Below, in pieces: positions 6,887 through 16,171 of a stretch of DNA of 21,406 nucleotides. Origin of the DNA: CAZLBV01 sp964557845 (GTDB taxonomy: Bacteria > Acidobacteriota > Aminicenantia > Aminicenantales > Aminicenantaceae); assembly GCA_964557845.1 (NCBI GenBank), contig CAZLBV010000090.1:1-21406 (forward strand). The letters run 5' to 3'. Position 1 is the first letter of the stretch. Each line of letters opens with the position of its first letter. The notes under the pieces are model-generated. The model saw nothing but the letters and a program-made list of their open reading frames with translations. It did not search any database and had not been told where the DNA came from. Both the position numbers and the translations under genes were made by a program.

Positions 6887-7669
6887 ATGAATGAAAAAAA
6901 CAAGGTTATTTTTACGGTAGCGGCATTTCTTGTCGTCATAGCTCTGGGAATCGCAATTTATTTTATTTTTTTCCAAGAAAAACCTGAAAAGATTTCTCCG
7001 GCTGAACAGGTAGAAGAATCGGTTGTGCTTCCTGATGAAACAATCGAAGAATCTGAAGCTGAAGGGGCAACCTATGAACTCATTGATGTGGATGTAGAGG
7101 AAAGTGATCCTTTAGTGCGCGATATGGTCAAAAATATTTCCACAAATCCAAAACTCATCCAATGGCTGATGACCAAAGATATCATTCGAAAATTCACGGC
7201 TGCGGTGGATAATATTGCCAACGGTTTGAGCCCAAGGGCACATATTGATTTTTTCCAACCAGATGGTGAATTCGATGTTTTAGAAAAAGACGGTTCGCTC
7301 TATATAGACCCGGAGTCTTATCAACGATATGATCCGGTTGCGAATGTTTTTGCTACTTTGGATGCAGAGGATACTGTTACTTTATTCCGGCGCTTTAAAC
7401 CAGTTATTGATGATGCCTACATAAATTTAGGCTATCCCAATACAGATTTTGAAGTGACTTTAAAAAAAGCGATAAATGAACTTCTGGAAGTTCCTGTAGT
7501 TAAAGATGTTTTGCTGGAAAGTAGGGTCATTTCGTACAAAATGGTAGATCCTGAACTCGAAAAACTGAGTCAGGCTCAGAAGCATCTTATCCGTATGGGG
7601 CCTGAGAATATAAGAAGAATCCAACAAAAACTCCGTGAGCTTAGATCAGCCCTGGACAGCATAAAATAA
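6887..7669 (+). CDS. Membrane-anchored DUF3014 protein
   Basis: A 260-residue protein with one N-terminal transmembrane helix (about residues 7-28), an acidic Glu-rich linker to about 75, then a DUF3014-type domain. Recognisable family features are SDPLVRDMVKNIS, the WLMTKDIIRKFTAAVDNIANG segment, YQRYDPVANVF, DDAYINLGYP and a C-terminal LSQAQKHLIRMGPENIRRIQ. The role of the family is unknown. The topology predicts a short cytoplasmic tail and a periplasmic or extracellular domain. AAAGGA precedes the start. It is the last gene of the plus-strand pair and ends 9 bp from the oppositely oriented radical SAM gene, with no evident terminator between them. Confidence 0.7.
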   Translation: MNEKNKVIFTVAAFLVVIALGIAIYFIFFQEKPEKISPAEQVEESVVLPDETIEESEAEGATYELIDVDVEESDPLVRDMVKNISTNPKLIQWLMTKDIIRKFTAAVDNIANGLSPRAHIDFFQPDGEFDVLEKDGSLYIDPESYQRYDPVANVFATLDAEDTVTLFRRFKPVIDDAYINLGYPNTDFEVTLKKAINELLEVPVVKDVLLESRVISYKMVDPELEKLSQAQKHLIRMGPENIRRIQQKLRELRSALDSIK

Positions 7670-7678
7670 AATTTCCTT

Positions 7679-8680
7679 TTAATCCCAGATAAAGGGATTT
7701 TCTTTTTTGAAATCAGGGATACGGTGGTCTTCGGTATCAAACGAGACCGGCTGGACAAAAAGCGTTGAGAACTCCAACCGCTGGGCGTGTAGAAATACTT
7801 TTTTGTATTCTTTAAAAGTGAGCGGCCTGTTGATCTCTGATGGTGCTCTGAAACAGGGGTAATACTGGCTCATAAGACTTACGCTAACATCTGTAGAGAT
7901 TTCGTGGGCGATAAAATCTAACAATTTAAAAGATTCCTCAATGTGGCCTGGTAAGACAAGATGCCTGATGATCAAACCTTGAGTTGCTATTCCTTCTTTA
8001 TCTAAGAACAATCCAGATTGCTGCCGGTACATTTCCTGGATGGTGGTTGACGCAAATTTAAAGTAATCATCAGCTGATGAGTATCTGTTAGATGTTCGGC
8101 TGTAAAAGTATTTCAGATCCGGAAGATAGATGTCTATAATTCCTTCAAGATTACGGATTATATTAGCTTTTTCATAACCATTGGAGTTATAAACAATGGG
8201 TAGATCTAATCCTTTTTGAAGGGCGATCTTTAATGCTCTTAAAATAGGAAGAACAATATGACTGGGGGAAACCAGGTTGATATTCAGGGCACCATTTTTC
8301 TCAAGAAACAGCATTTTTTCTGCAATTTTTTCATCACTCATTATACTTCCGTGATTTTCCCAGCTTATTTGATAATTCTGACAAAAGAGACATTTAAGAT
8401 TGCATCCGGAAAAGAATAACGTACCAGATCCGGATCGCTTCTTACCCTTCTTGGCTTTCATTTTTTGGGAACAATCGGTTAATCCACTGAGAACGGGTTC
8501 TTCACCGTAATGAATGAGAGCATGGGAAAGCTTTGCCTCAGATCCTGTTTGGCAGAAACCTAGATCGTTCCGGTTTCGATCGACTCCGCATTCTCTCGGA
8601 CAAAGCCGGCACTCGTTTTCGTGTTCTTGAAGTTCTACCAAAGCGTTATCGATCGCCTTGATTTTTTCCGATCGGTTCAT
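7679..8680 (-). CDS. Radical SAM protein, PflA-like (COG1313 type)
   Basis: A 333-residue protein. The radical SAM 4Fe-4S motif is C93-NLK-C97-LF-C100 (SGCNLKCLFCQNYQIS). An upstream Cys set, C24, C27, C31 and C43 (CRLCPRECGVDRN, GFCQTG), is typical of the COG1313 group of pyruvate formate-lyase-activating-enzyme-like proteins and could bind a second metal or cluster. Later motifs include YNSNGYEK, IDIYLPDLKYF, LIIRHLVLPGH and SLMSQYYP. The substrate is unknown; no glycyl radical enzyme lies nearby, and the partners of the AmmeMemoRadiSam set are not here. It is the last gene of the long minus-strand run, 93 bp after the DedA gene, and that gap holds a repeat-element fragment. No clear Shine-Dalgarno sequence precedes the ATG. 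Confidence 0.78.
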   Translation of the reverse strand: MNRSEKIKAIDNALVELQEHENECRLCPRECGVDRNRNDLGFCQTGSEAKLSHALIHYGEEPVLSGLTDCSQKMKAKKGKKRSGSGTLFFSGCNLKCLFCQNYQISWENHGSIMSDEKIAEKMLFLEKNGALNINLVSPSHIVLPILRALKIALQKGLDLPIVYNSNGYEKANIIRNLEGIIDIYLPDLKYFYSRTSNRYSSADDYFKFASTTIQEMYRQQSGLFLDKEGIATQGLIIRHLVLPGHIEESFKLLDFIAHEISTDVSVSLMSQYYPCFRAPSEINRPLTFKEYKKVFLHAQRLEFSTLFVQPVSFDTEDHRIPDFKKENPFIWD

Positions 8681-8736
8681 TGGTATATTTTACACTATTC
8701 TCATGCCGAAAGAACAAGCAGTATGAATTGGCGGTA

Positions 8737-8776
8737 TTTTTTATTAATAGTACAGGTTGAGTAATAATCCAGGTTA
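8737..8776. repeat. Back-to-back ends of the dispersed repeat
   Basis: TTTTTTATTAATAGTACAGG followed by TT (8737-8758) matches the right end of copy 2. GTAATAATCCAGGTTA (8761-8776) is the reverse complement of the left end, TAACCTGGATTATT. The two ends are adjacent with almost nothing between, as if the interior had been lost or two ends had met. On the minus strand the TAA of TAACCTGG is the stop codon of the DedA gene. Confidence 0.55.
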
Positions 8777-9367
8777 AAAGATATATTTTATCAATAAGAA
8801 TCCCAGAATGATCAGAAAAAAGAAGAGAAAAGCCAGAAGATTGAAGTATTTATCAATAAAACTTTTTATGCTCGGGCCGAATTTCCTGAAGAGCGCTGCT
8901 ATGGTGAAGAAACGCAAAGAACGGCTCAAGGTGGAAGCGATAATAAAAGGAACAAAACTCATTTGGAAAACCCCGGAGGCGATCGTGAAGACTTTATATG
9001 GAATGGGAGTAAGTCCTGCCAGAAAGACATACCAAAAACCGCTTTTTTGATAATGAAAGAGTACCTTGTTAAAAGTCTCTTGAGTAAATCCTGGGATGTA
9101 TTTGAAGAAAAAAGAATCCACAGCTCCCCAGAGTCCGAAACCTATCAAATATCCTGCCATCCCTCCTAAGACTGATCCAATTGCAGTATATAAAGCGAAT
9201 CTCCAGGATTTGGTGATCGAGCCTAAACAAAGGGCGATCAGCAGGACATCAGGAGGGATGGGAAAAAAGGAGCTTTCTGCAAACGCCAATAAAAAGAGGG
9301 CAAGTGAACCATAAGGTGTTTCCGCCCAATGAAGAACCCAATCATATAGTTTACGAAAGAATTTCAT
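8774..9367 (-). CDS. DedA/YqaA-family membrane protein
   Basis: A 197-residue integral membrane protein of the DedA (SNARE-associated, VTT) superfamily, close to the YqaA group. Diagnostic segments are FAESSFFPIPPDVLL (about 29-43), the glycine-rich GSVLGGMAGYLIGFGLWG, GLTPIPYKVFTIASGVF, and SRSLRFF near residue 150. The family is linked to lipid-carrier flipping and membrane homeostasis; the substrate here is not shown. At least four hydrophobic segments are visible, and the last ends at the C-terminus. The start overlaps the end of surE by 17 bp, so they are likely co-translated. Its TAA stop lies inside a repeat-element end. Confidence 0.82.
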   Translation of the reverse strand: MKFFRKLYDWVLHWAETPYGSLALFLLAFAESSFFPIPPDVLLIALCLGSITKSWRFALYTAIGSVLGGMAGYLIGFGLWGAVDSFFFKYIPGFTQETFNKVLFHYQKSGFWYVFLAGLTPIPYKVFTIASGVFQMSFVPFIIASTLSRSLRFFTIAALFRKFGPSIKSFIDKYFNLLAFLFFFLIILGFLLIKYIF

Positions 9368-10130
9368 GATCGATATTTCCTAGACCGTTTTTTTCTTCCA
9401 GTTCTTTAAGATTTAGATAATCAGTAGTGTCTTTTTGTAGTGGGGTAACAGAGATGAATCCTTTCTCAACCACCCGGACATCACTGTCTGTTTCTCCTAT
9501 GGGCTTGGGAGTTCCTGTGCCGACCCAGTAATATTCTCGGTTACGAGGGTCCCTTTTGGATATGATCTCTGGGTTATATCTTTTTTGTCCCAATCTGGTA
9601 AGTTTGATCCCTTTTACCGGGGGAGGGGGCACATTTATGTTTAAAATAAAATTTGATTCCGGTCGGTTTTTCAGCCACTTTTCAGCTATGGAAAGGGCAA
9701 TTTTGGATGAGAAGTCAAAATAATAAATTCCTTCTTCATCCGGCAGAAGAGAAACAGCAATGGAGGGAATTTGCATGAATCCTCCCTGAAAAGCTCCGGC
9801 TACAGTGCCGGAATAGGCCACGTCCTGCTGCCCCAGATTGGGGCCGGGATTGATTCCTGAAACCAGCAAGTCTGGTTTGCGGGGGAGCAGATGTTGAACG
9901 GCCATATAGACACAGTCACAGGTTGTTCCTGATACGCCAAAGGTCCTATCATTTTCTTTTCTAACCCGGATTGGCTGATGAAGAGTTAATGCCATAGACG
10001 TGGCGCTTCGTTCGCTGTCGGGCGAGACGATATAACAATCTCCGAAACTTTGAAATTTATCTTTGAGAGCAAGTATTCCTTCCGAATAATATCCATCATC
10101 ATTGGTTAAAAGGATCATCCGGTCATTCAT
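9351..10130 (-). CDS. surE: 5'/3'-nucleotidase SurE
   Basis: A 259-residue protein of normal SurE length. SurE removes phosphate from nucleoside 5'- and 3'-monophosphates with a divalent metal. The metal ligands are present: D11 and D12 in LLTNDDG, S42 in SPDSERSA, and N94 in SGINPGPN. VAYSGTVAGAFQGG is the usual active-site helix segment. The start at 10130 gives the family N-terminus but lacks a clear Shine-Dalgarno sequence; the internal Met5 immediately before ILLTNDDG is an alternative. It overlaps the DedA gene by 17 bp and follows the methyltransferase after 107 bp, so it may have its own promoter. Confidence 0.92.
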   Translation of the reverse strand: MNDRMILLTNDDGYYSEGILALKDKFQSFGDCYIVSPDSERSATSMALTLHQPIRVRKENDRTFGVSGTTCDCVYMAVQHLLPRKPDLLVSGINPGPNLGQQDVAYSGTVAGAFQGGFMQIPSIAVSLLPDEEGIYYFDFSSKIALSIAEKWLKNRPESNFILNINVPPPPVKGIKLTRLGQKRYNPEIISKRDPRNREYYWVGTGTPKPIGETDSDVRVVEKGFISVTPLQKDTTDYLNLKELEEKNGLGNIDHEILS

Positions 10131-10222
10131 TGTAATTGTCTATTGATATCCAAAAAGAAATTTTAAAGAGCGATTGTATCATTAACCGAAAATTTATGGA
10201 ATGTTTTTATTGAATAATTTTG

Positions 10223-10237
10223 GCTGATCGAATCAGC
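10223..10237 (-). terminator. Small hairpin directly after the methyltransferase stop
   Basis: GCTGAT and ATCAGC form a perfect 6-bp stem with a 3-nt loop, starting at the base after the stop codon. On the minus strand it is followed by CAAAATTATTC rather than a T run. It is therefore a weak or Rho-independent-like candidate at best, or an mRNA-end stabiliser. Confidence 0.3.
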
Positions 10238-11563
10238 TTATGTGACTTCAATGAGTACTTCCGCCACAGAATTCCCTTTTTCGGAAAACCAGAAAACCAG
10301 CTCTTTTTTAAGATCAAATTTAAGGATCCACCGGCCTTTTTTATCCGGAGCAGTCAGGCTAGTTTTAAATTCAATGGACTTTCCGGGGAGAACTTCATCA
10401 GGAATGAGTATGGTTTGATAATCCCTGTCAAATAGAATATTGTTTTCAGTGAAAAGTTGAACTCCCAAAGCTATTCTATGTGACGTTCCGGATGGGATCC
10501 ATTTGAAATTTCCCCGGTTGGTTAGAGTAATAGATAATTCGATCGTCTGTCTTGGTGGTATAAATGATTGGTCCGTCTCTATTAGAATATCGCTGTTATA
10601 ATCAAAATCTGGGATTTCGGAAAAGATTTCTTCACCGGTAAGGGCTTCCTGCCCCTCTTTATGTAAAACAGCATGGATCGAGGTGAAAACAGTATTGAAA
10701 AACCTCAGAATGACATGGGGGCGTTTGTAAATTTCTTCGGGCAGTTTTATCCAATTGTAAAAGTATTCCTGCTCTATTCTGAGATCAAAATCTTGGGAAA
10801 CCCTAAAACCGGCTTTATGATATAGGGACATTAATTCCTGAAAGAAAAAAGGATTTACATTTGGGGATTTCGTGCCTCTGGCCGTTAATTTCAATTCGGT
10901 TGTAATTGAGGCGATTCCCCCTGGCTTTAAAACCCGGTACATTTCTTTTAGCGACTGAAGTATATCTTTTTTTTCCCCGAAGTGTTCGATCGATGAGGCT
11001 GAAAAGACAAAATCGAATTTTTGGTCAGGAAAATCCAGGTTAAGAGCATCCATCCGGAAAAGTTGCAGTTTATCATGATCATAGGGAAAAGGAGCGTATC
11101 GCTCTGTGGATAGGGGGATATCAGATTCATCCTCTCCTCCGTAATACCGCCCCCCATATAAATCGATCCCATATACCTTTTTGATTTTATAGGTAAGATA
11201 ATAAAGAAGATGCTCCCTGCCTGCACCGATCGCCAAACAGACAGAATTTGGCGTCAAATAATGCAGGTGTTTTAGAGCCATGATAATTTGAATATGCTCC
11301 CAATCCTTTCTGTGAAATCCCGCTGCGTCTATTCGATGTTTTAGTTCCCTTGCGGTTTTAGCCCACTCCGGATTATAAATATCAGCCACTTGACAGATTT
11401 TATTAAGAGGTATGGAATCCTTACGATCCTGTGAGATTACATCTGTCGGAACTATGTCAAATAGTACCTTGTCAAATGGTTTAATGAAGAGCCGGTAGAA
11501 TTTGTTCGAGAATAGAATATGATTTAATTTGTATTTGGCTCGAGACAAAGGATTTTTTTTCAT
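10238..11563 (-). CDS. SAM-dependent methyltransferase with C-terminal Ig-like domain
   Basis: A 441-residue protein in two parts. Residues about 85-260 form a class I methyltransferase: motif I is VCLAIGAGREH (108-118), the acidic strand end is KVYGIDLY (129-136), then FDFVFSASSIEHF (184-196) and the YRVLKPGGIASI post-motif (209-220). Residues about 320-441 form a beta-sandwich with SITLTNRGNFKWIPSG (345-360), LPGKSIEF and a WILKFDLKKELVFWFSEKG end. This resembles Ig-like domains seen next to glycan-related enzymes. The substrate is unknown; a sugar or polysaccharide is inferred from the neighbour, since it starts 4 bp after the GT-C gene stop. The binding site is weak (CCGGAA about 11 nt upstream), consistent with coupling. 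Confidence 0.72.
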   Translation of the reverse strand: MKKNPLSRAKYKLNHILFSNKFYRLFIKPFDKVLFDIVPTDVISQDRKDSIPLNKICQVADIYNPEWAKTARELKHRIDAAGFHRKDWEHIQIIMALKHLHYLTPNSVCLAIGAGREHLLYYLTYKIKKVYGIDLYGGRYYGGEDESDIPLSTERYAPFPYDHDKLQLFRMDALNLDFPDQKFDFVFSASSIEHFGEKKDILQSLKEMYRVLKPGGIASITTELKLTARGTKSPNVNPFFFQELMSLYHKAGFRVSQDFDLRIEQEYFYNWIKLPEEIYKRPHVILRFFNTVFTSIHAVLHKEGQEALTGEEIFSEIPDFDYNSDILIETDQSFIPPRQTIELSITLTNRGNFKWIPSGTSHRIALGVQLFTENNILFDRDYQTILIPDEVLPGKSIEFKTSLTAPDKKGRWILKFDLKKELVFWFSEKGNSVAEVLIEVT

Positions 11564-11567
11564 ATGA

Positions 11568-13946
11568 TCAAAATTCCGGATAAATTGATAAAAAATATGG
11601 TACTTTTGTCAAAGGTTCTCCGGTAATTTTCCGGATTTTAAACCTTATTTGATAAAGGTAGGATTGTTTATAAGGATAATTGGGAGGATCGGCATAATCG
11701 AAAGTTTCGAAACCTTTGCTTGTTTTACCCTGATACACTTTCTCATCAAAGCCGTAAATCTCGACATCAAAAACACCTTCCGTCTCTCCAAAACTCAAGA
11801 TAAGATTTTTGATGGGACGAAAAGATGTGAAGTTGAAGGTGTATTCATAATTGTCCTTATGCAGATAGAATTCCCCTGGATTCCGCATTATAGAGTGTCT
11901 TTCCAGAGAATAAAATCCCACTTTTTTTGCCGGAGAATATTCTGCTTTACGGGGCATATACAAAACAAGATGAGGGGAGGCAGTAAACCAAAGGGATAAT
12001 ATAATTAAAAACACCGATGCACAAATTACTTTGAAAGAATAATTCCGTGGAAGTTTAAAGCTTCTTTTTTTTATATAAAAGACGATGAACAGGATGATAA
12101 GTCCCAGCCAGACATAGTTAGGTATATATTTCAAGTTATTGATCTTGACAAAAGAGGGAAGGATCCCCGGCAGATAAAAATCGAGAGTGCTTAAGGATAG
12201 GAATAAACCTCCTGCACGGAAGGTGTATTCATGCGTGGTAGGCTGATATAGATGAGATGGATCGTTTAACAACAAGACCGTTAGGATCAGGGCGGCGACC
12301 GCAGAAAAACCAAAGAGAATTGAATATATTTTTTTCTTGTTAGATATCAGAAAATATCCCACCAGTATGATTCCTATCCAGGAGATAGAAGTCAACACCC
12401 TGCCTTGAGGGCAGCCTCCTTGTCTGTGAGCAAAAAAGGCATAATTAAAAATGTAGGGTAAGGGGATCAAGGAAAGAAATATAAAATCTTTTTTGGACCT
12501 TCGAAATAGTTCTACCAGTCCAAGCAAAGAAAAAAAATAAATGGGTGAATACAAAAGCAATCCATCTCTCTGGTCAAGAAAATAATCCAGAAAAGAATCT
12601 ATTCTTAAATTCAAGGGAGTTTTCCACATGACTTCCTTAAAAGCTTCAATGGATTCAGGCGTTAATACCCCTTCATATATTGCAATAGGATTTAGAGTCC
12701 CATAAAGGGCATAAATGTAATAATAATTTAAGCCCAAAGAAAGTAACGGGAAAAACAAGAAGTATGAGATCTTCCATCCTGCTTTATGATTCTTTAACAA
12801 CAAATAGATGCATACCAGCATTAAAGTCCAAAAGATCATATTATATTTCAGCCCAAACCAGGCATAAAGCGAAAGCAAAAAGCCAAGAAATAGATAGTGA
12901 GGAATCCTTAAAGGTTGGGAGGAACGGATTTTTCTGAAGATAAAGAGGGAAAAAAGAGCAATGGAAACTTCAGGGTAAAGATGGATGGCATAAAATAAAA
13001 TAGGTGAGGTGAAAGAGTATATACCCCAAAGGAGCAAAGATATTTTTTCTTGTTTAAAATGTTCTTGAGCAAAGAGAAATACCTGAAGCCCGAGTAAAAC
13101 TGCCCAAATTGATAAGCTTCCTTTGAGGATGAATATGAGGGCTCTCCCCTCAAATAAACGGCTGAACCAGTAAAAGGGAAGCATGAGAAAGGAAATTCCC
13201 GGCTGACTGATAGGATAGGCCTTTTCCTGTCCCTCCTTTCCAAACCGGGCATAGGCCCTTAATCTTAGATTTGGATAGATCTCCCGGGGATAGAAATTAA
13301 AATGGTCATTATTTTTGTAGTTGTTAAGAACATTGATATCCTGGTCAGCATATAAACTATGGGTGGTGAGAAGGTAGTAAGGTTCATCCCCTGTAAAGGC
13401 AAAACCATGGTAAACCATACACAAGGTCGCAAGATTGTAGATTAAAAAGGCAGCCGTAAAAAGAATTAAAAGCTTCTTTTTGGTAGAAAGATGGGAAAAT
13501 CGTGTGATCATTTTGTCAGCATAAGATTTGATCCTGGATCGAATATGCGGTTGAGAAATCTTTAAAAATAAAAGAGTCATACCGGTAAAAACAGCCAGCC
13601 AGACCATGCGGATACTCAGGTCAGAAGAGGTTGTATATCGGGAAAAAAGGAGAGGGGAAAACAAAAAAATCCCCAGGGGGATAAGATTGATCAAATTTAG
13701 AGTATGGATTTTTTTTTGATTCAAACTAAAAAAAATATTTTCGATTTTTGACCATAACTGCCACAGCAGTATCAGCAGTAAAAAAGATACTAACGTAACA
13801 GCTGTCAAAAAAAATAAAGAAGGGTGAAAGGAGTGATCACGGATAGAAAACGAATTTATATTAAATACAAAGTAGAGATAAAAAGTTATCCCCGCAGCCA
13901 GGACCAATAGTAAAGCAGCAGGTACTATTGGTTTTTTTATTTCCAT
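11568..13946 (-). CDS. GT-C type membrane glycosyltransferase-like protein
   Basis: A 792-residue polytopic membrane protein with roughly 12 hydrophobic segments up to about residue 650 and a soluble C-terminal domain (about 655-792). FTGDEPYYLL at 184-193 sits in the first large extracytoplasmic loop and carries the acidic Asp-Glu pair typical of GT-C enzymes (PMT/ArnT/PglB superfamily), which transfer sugars from polyprenyl-phosphate donors. EKAYPISQPGISFLMLPFYW further along supports this. The C-terminal part looks like a beta-sandwich, perhaps carbohydrate-binding. Acceptor and donor cannot be told from sequence. It is paired with the methyltransferase 4 bp downstream and follows the YyaL-like gene after 39 bp. 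There is no strong ribosome binding site at the ATG. Confidence 0.7.
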   Translation of the reverse strand: MEIKKPIVPAALLLVLAAGITFYLYFVFNINSFSIRDHSFHPSLFFLTAVTLVSFLLLILLWQLWSKIENIFFSLNQKKIHTLNLINLIPLGIFLFSPLLFSRYTTSSDLSIRMVWLAVFTGMTLLFLKISQPHIRSRIKSYADKMITRFSHLSTKKKLLILFTAAFLIYNLATLCMVYHGFAFTGDEPYYLLTTHSLYADQDINVLNNYKNNDHFNFYPREIYPNLRLRAYARFGKEGQEKAYPISQPGISFLMLPFYWFSRLFEGRALIFILKGSLSIWAVLLGLQVFLFAQEHFKQEKISLLLWGIYSFTSPILFYAIHLYPEVSIALFSLFIFRKIRSSQPLRIPHYLFLGFLLSLYAWFGLKYNMIFWTLMLVCIYLLLKNHKAGWKISYFLFFPLLSLGLNYYYIYALYGTLNPIAIYEGVLTPESIEAFKEVMWKTPLNLRIDSFLDYFLDQRDGLLLYSPIYFFSLLGLVELFRRSKKDFIFLSLIPLPYIFNYAFFAHRQGGCPQGRVLTSISWIGIILVGYFLISNKKKIYSILFGFSAVAALILTVLLLNDPSHLYQPTTHEYTFRAGGLFLSLSTLDFYLPGILPSFVKINNLKYIPNYVWLGLIILFIVFYIKKRSFKLPRNYSFKVICASVFLIILSLWFTASPHLVLYMPRKAEYSPAKKVGFYSLERHSIMRNPGEFYLHKDNYEYTFNFTSFRPIKNLILSFGETEGVFDVEIYGFDEKVYQGKTSKGFETFDYADPPNYPYKQSYLYQIRFKIRKITGEPLTKVPYFLSIYPEF

Positions 13947-13985
13947 AGTCTTCTGTAATACTTAACTTTTCTATCTGTGTCAAGA

Positions 13986-16106
13986 TTACAATCCATTCTC
14001 TTTATGACCGGATTTTTTTACTCTTATCAGGTTTTCCAGGATGTTATTGATGTCATGTGCTGGTTGTTGACAGGAGTAATCCTTGCAAAGATAAGCAGTT
14101 GCACGATGGCCTTCCATTTGGTATGGAATAGTATAAGGTGCAATTTTGTGGATGTCGGGATCAGTCTCCTCGGCCGGGATATACAAGAAGACTTTATTGG
14201 GAATAAAATTATTTTGAATGGTTTTAAGCATTTCTTTTGTGTCAGGAGCATCGCGTTTTCCTATTATGACGATCTCATAAACCGGGCCTTCTGCAAAATC
14301 CTTAGCGCAGAGAAAATAGGAATAGGCAGCAGGATGTTTTGAAATCTCTCCGGAAAAAGTATCTATCATTTGGAAAGCCATATTCTCCAATTCTTCAGAA
14401 CCCGATATCCTGGCTAAACGGAGAAGATTAAGTACTTGAACCGAATTTCCTGAGGGAACGGCGCCGTCGTATAATTCTTTTCGACGGGTGAATAAAGATT
14501 CACTCAGGTCGCTGGAGAAAAAGAATCCTCCTTTTCCTTTATCCCAGAAATGTTTAATAAAATAGGTGTTGAGATCAAATGCTTTCTTTAAATAAGCAGG
14601 TTGAAATACCGCCTCATATAGTTCCAGCAATCCCCAAATGAGAAACGCATAATCATCAGCGTATCCTGCATGAGAAGACTCTCCATCCCGATAACGGTGA
14701 TAGACGCCACCATCAGCCATGTGCATTTTGTCTGAAATGAAGTCCATGGCATGCCCGGCTGCTTCTGCATATTCGGGTTTTCCCAATGCTTGGGAAGCTT
14801 TGGCCAAAGCTGCGATCATCAAACCGTTCCAGTCTGTCAATACTTTATCATCACGGAGAGGTTTTACCCTTGTTGCCCTTTTTTGTAAGAGATTTTCCCG
14901 GATAGATTCAATTTTCTTTCTTAAGACATTTTCCGTCATACCCAGTTTGGAAGCGCTTTCTTTCCAGGAAAGGGGTTGGTAGATCAGGTTTTTTCCGGTT
15001 TTTTGCCCGGTGGATTCATCAAAAAAATTTCCTTCTGGATCGATCGCATAAAATTTTTCGAAGATTTCAGCATCCTGTTTGGAGAGCAGCTTTTCGATCT
15101 CACCTTTTGTCCAGAGATAATATTTGCCTTCTTCTCCCTCGCTGTCTGCATCTTCAGCTGAGTAAAAGGCGCCTTCAGGCGATGTCAATTCTCTGTGAAC
15201 ATAATCAATGGTTTGTTCTGCTATATCTTTGTAACTGCTGTCTCTTGTTGCCTGATAAGCTTCTGAAGATGCATAAACCAGCAGGGCTTGATCGTAAAGC
15301 ATTTTTTCAAAATGAGGTAGTTTCCAGAAAGGGTCAGTAGAATATCTATGAAATCCAAAACCTATCTGATCAAAAATTCCGCCTCGGTGCATAGAATCAA
15401 AGGTTTTTGCTGCCATATTCAAAGCATGCTGATTTCCTGAACGTTTCCAGAACCGGTACAGAAACATGAGTTTATGGGGAGTTGGGAATTTGGGTGAATA
15501 ATTAAAACCACCATTTTCTTGATCAAAAGAGCTGCTTAGGTCTGAGTAAGCTTTTTCGAGAAGTCTTTGGTCGGTTGTGCCTTCAGTTGATGCTTGGTCA
15601 GATGAACGTAGAGAATCAATGATTTTATCAGCTGTATTAAAGATATCCTCTTTATGCGACATCCACAGCTTTCGAATTTCTGGAATGAGTTCCATCAGCC
15701 CGATTAAGTTCGCACGCTGATGTTTAGGAAGATAGGTGGCAGCAAAAAAAGGTTTTTTTTCTGGAGTGAGAAAGATCGTCAGAGGCCAGCCTCCTCTGCC
15801 GGTTAAAAGTTGGCAAATGGCCATATAGGTGTTATCAATGTCTGGCCTTTCCTCCCGGTCCACTTTGATCGGAATAAATGTTTCATTTATCAGTTTTGCA
15901 ACCTCGGCATCTTCAAAAGATTCTTTTTCCATGACATGGCACCAATGACAGGTAGAATATCCGATCGACAAAAGGATTGGTTTTTCTTTTTTCTTAGCCG
16001 TATTAAAAGCCTCTTCTCCCCATGGAAACCAATCGACCGGATTATAGGCATGCTGCAAGAGATAGGGACTTTTTTCGTTGATCAAACGGTTTGTTTTTTT
16101 CTCCAT
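13986..16106 (-). CDS. YyaL/DUF255 thioredoxin-domain protein
   Basis: A 706-residue protein of the COG1331 (YyaL, SPATA20-like) family, full length. The opening NRLINEKSPYLLQHAYNPV and the DsbH-type thioredoxin domain with C53-HW-C56 (GYSTCHWCHVMEKESF) are diagnostic, as are DREERPDIDNTYM and GRGGWPLTIFLTPEKKPF. After about residue 190 comes the long alpha/alpha-barrel, glycosidase-like region, with YSPKFPTPHK, HFEKMLYDQALL, FYSAEDADSEGEEGKYYLW, VLTDWNGLMIAAL and YDGAVPSGNSV. The biochemical role of the family is unsettled. There is no signal peptide, so it is probably cytoplasmic. It lies 65 bp after the peptidyl-prolyl isomerase and 39 bp before the GT-C gene. Confidence 0.9.
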   Translation of the reverse strand: MEKKTNRLINEKSPYLLQHAYNPVDWFPWGEEAFNTAKKKEKPILLSIGYSTCHWCHVMEKESFEDAEVAKLINETFIPIKVDREERPDIDNTYMAICQLLTGRGGWPLTIFLTPEKKPFFAATYLPKHQRANLIGLMELIPEIRKLWMSHKEDIFNTADKIIDSLRSSDQASTEGTTDQRLLEKAYSDLSSSFDQENGGFNYSPKFPTPHKLMFLYRFWKRSGNQHALNMAAKTFDSMHRGGIFDQIGFGFHRYSTDPFWKLPHFEKMLYDQALLVYASSEAYQATRDSSYKDIAEQTIDYVHRELTSPEGAFYSAEDADSEGEEGKYYLWTKGEIEKLLSKQDAEIFEKFYAIDPEGNFFDESTGQKTGKNLIYQPLSWKESASKLGMTENVLRKKIESIRENLLQKRATRVKPLRDDKVLTDWNGLMIAALAKASQALGKPEYAEAAGHAMDFISDKMHMADGGVYHRYRDGESSHAGYADDYAFLIWGLLELYEAVFQPAYLKKAFDLNTYFIKHFWDKGKGGFFFSSDLSESLFTRRKELYDGAVPSGNSVQVLNLLRLARISGSEELENMAFQMIDTFSGEISKHPAAYSYFLCAKDFAEGPVYEIVIIGKRDAPDTKEMLKTIQNNFIPNKVFLYIPAEETDPDIHKIAPYTIPYQMEGHRATAYLCKDYSCQQPAHDINNILENLIRVKKSGHKENGL

Positions 16107-16171
16107 CTGTCTTCAGCTTTATTTTATTATAAAAAACTCCGAGATCGCAGAATCATGATTATTAACAGGTA

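Noticed and set aside
10204..10219. TTTTTATTGAATAATT resembles the repeat right end TTTTTATGAATAATT with one inserted base
   Set aside because: The match is AT-rich and short, and neither the CAGGTTA terminus nor the core follows. It could be a decayed fragment, but chance is as likely.
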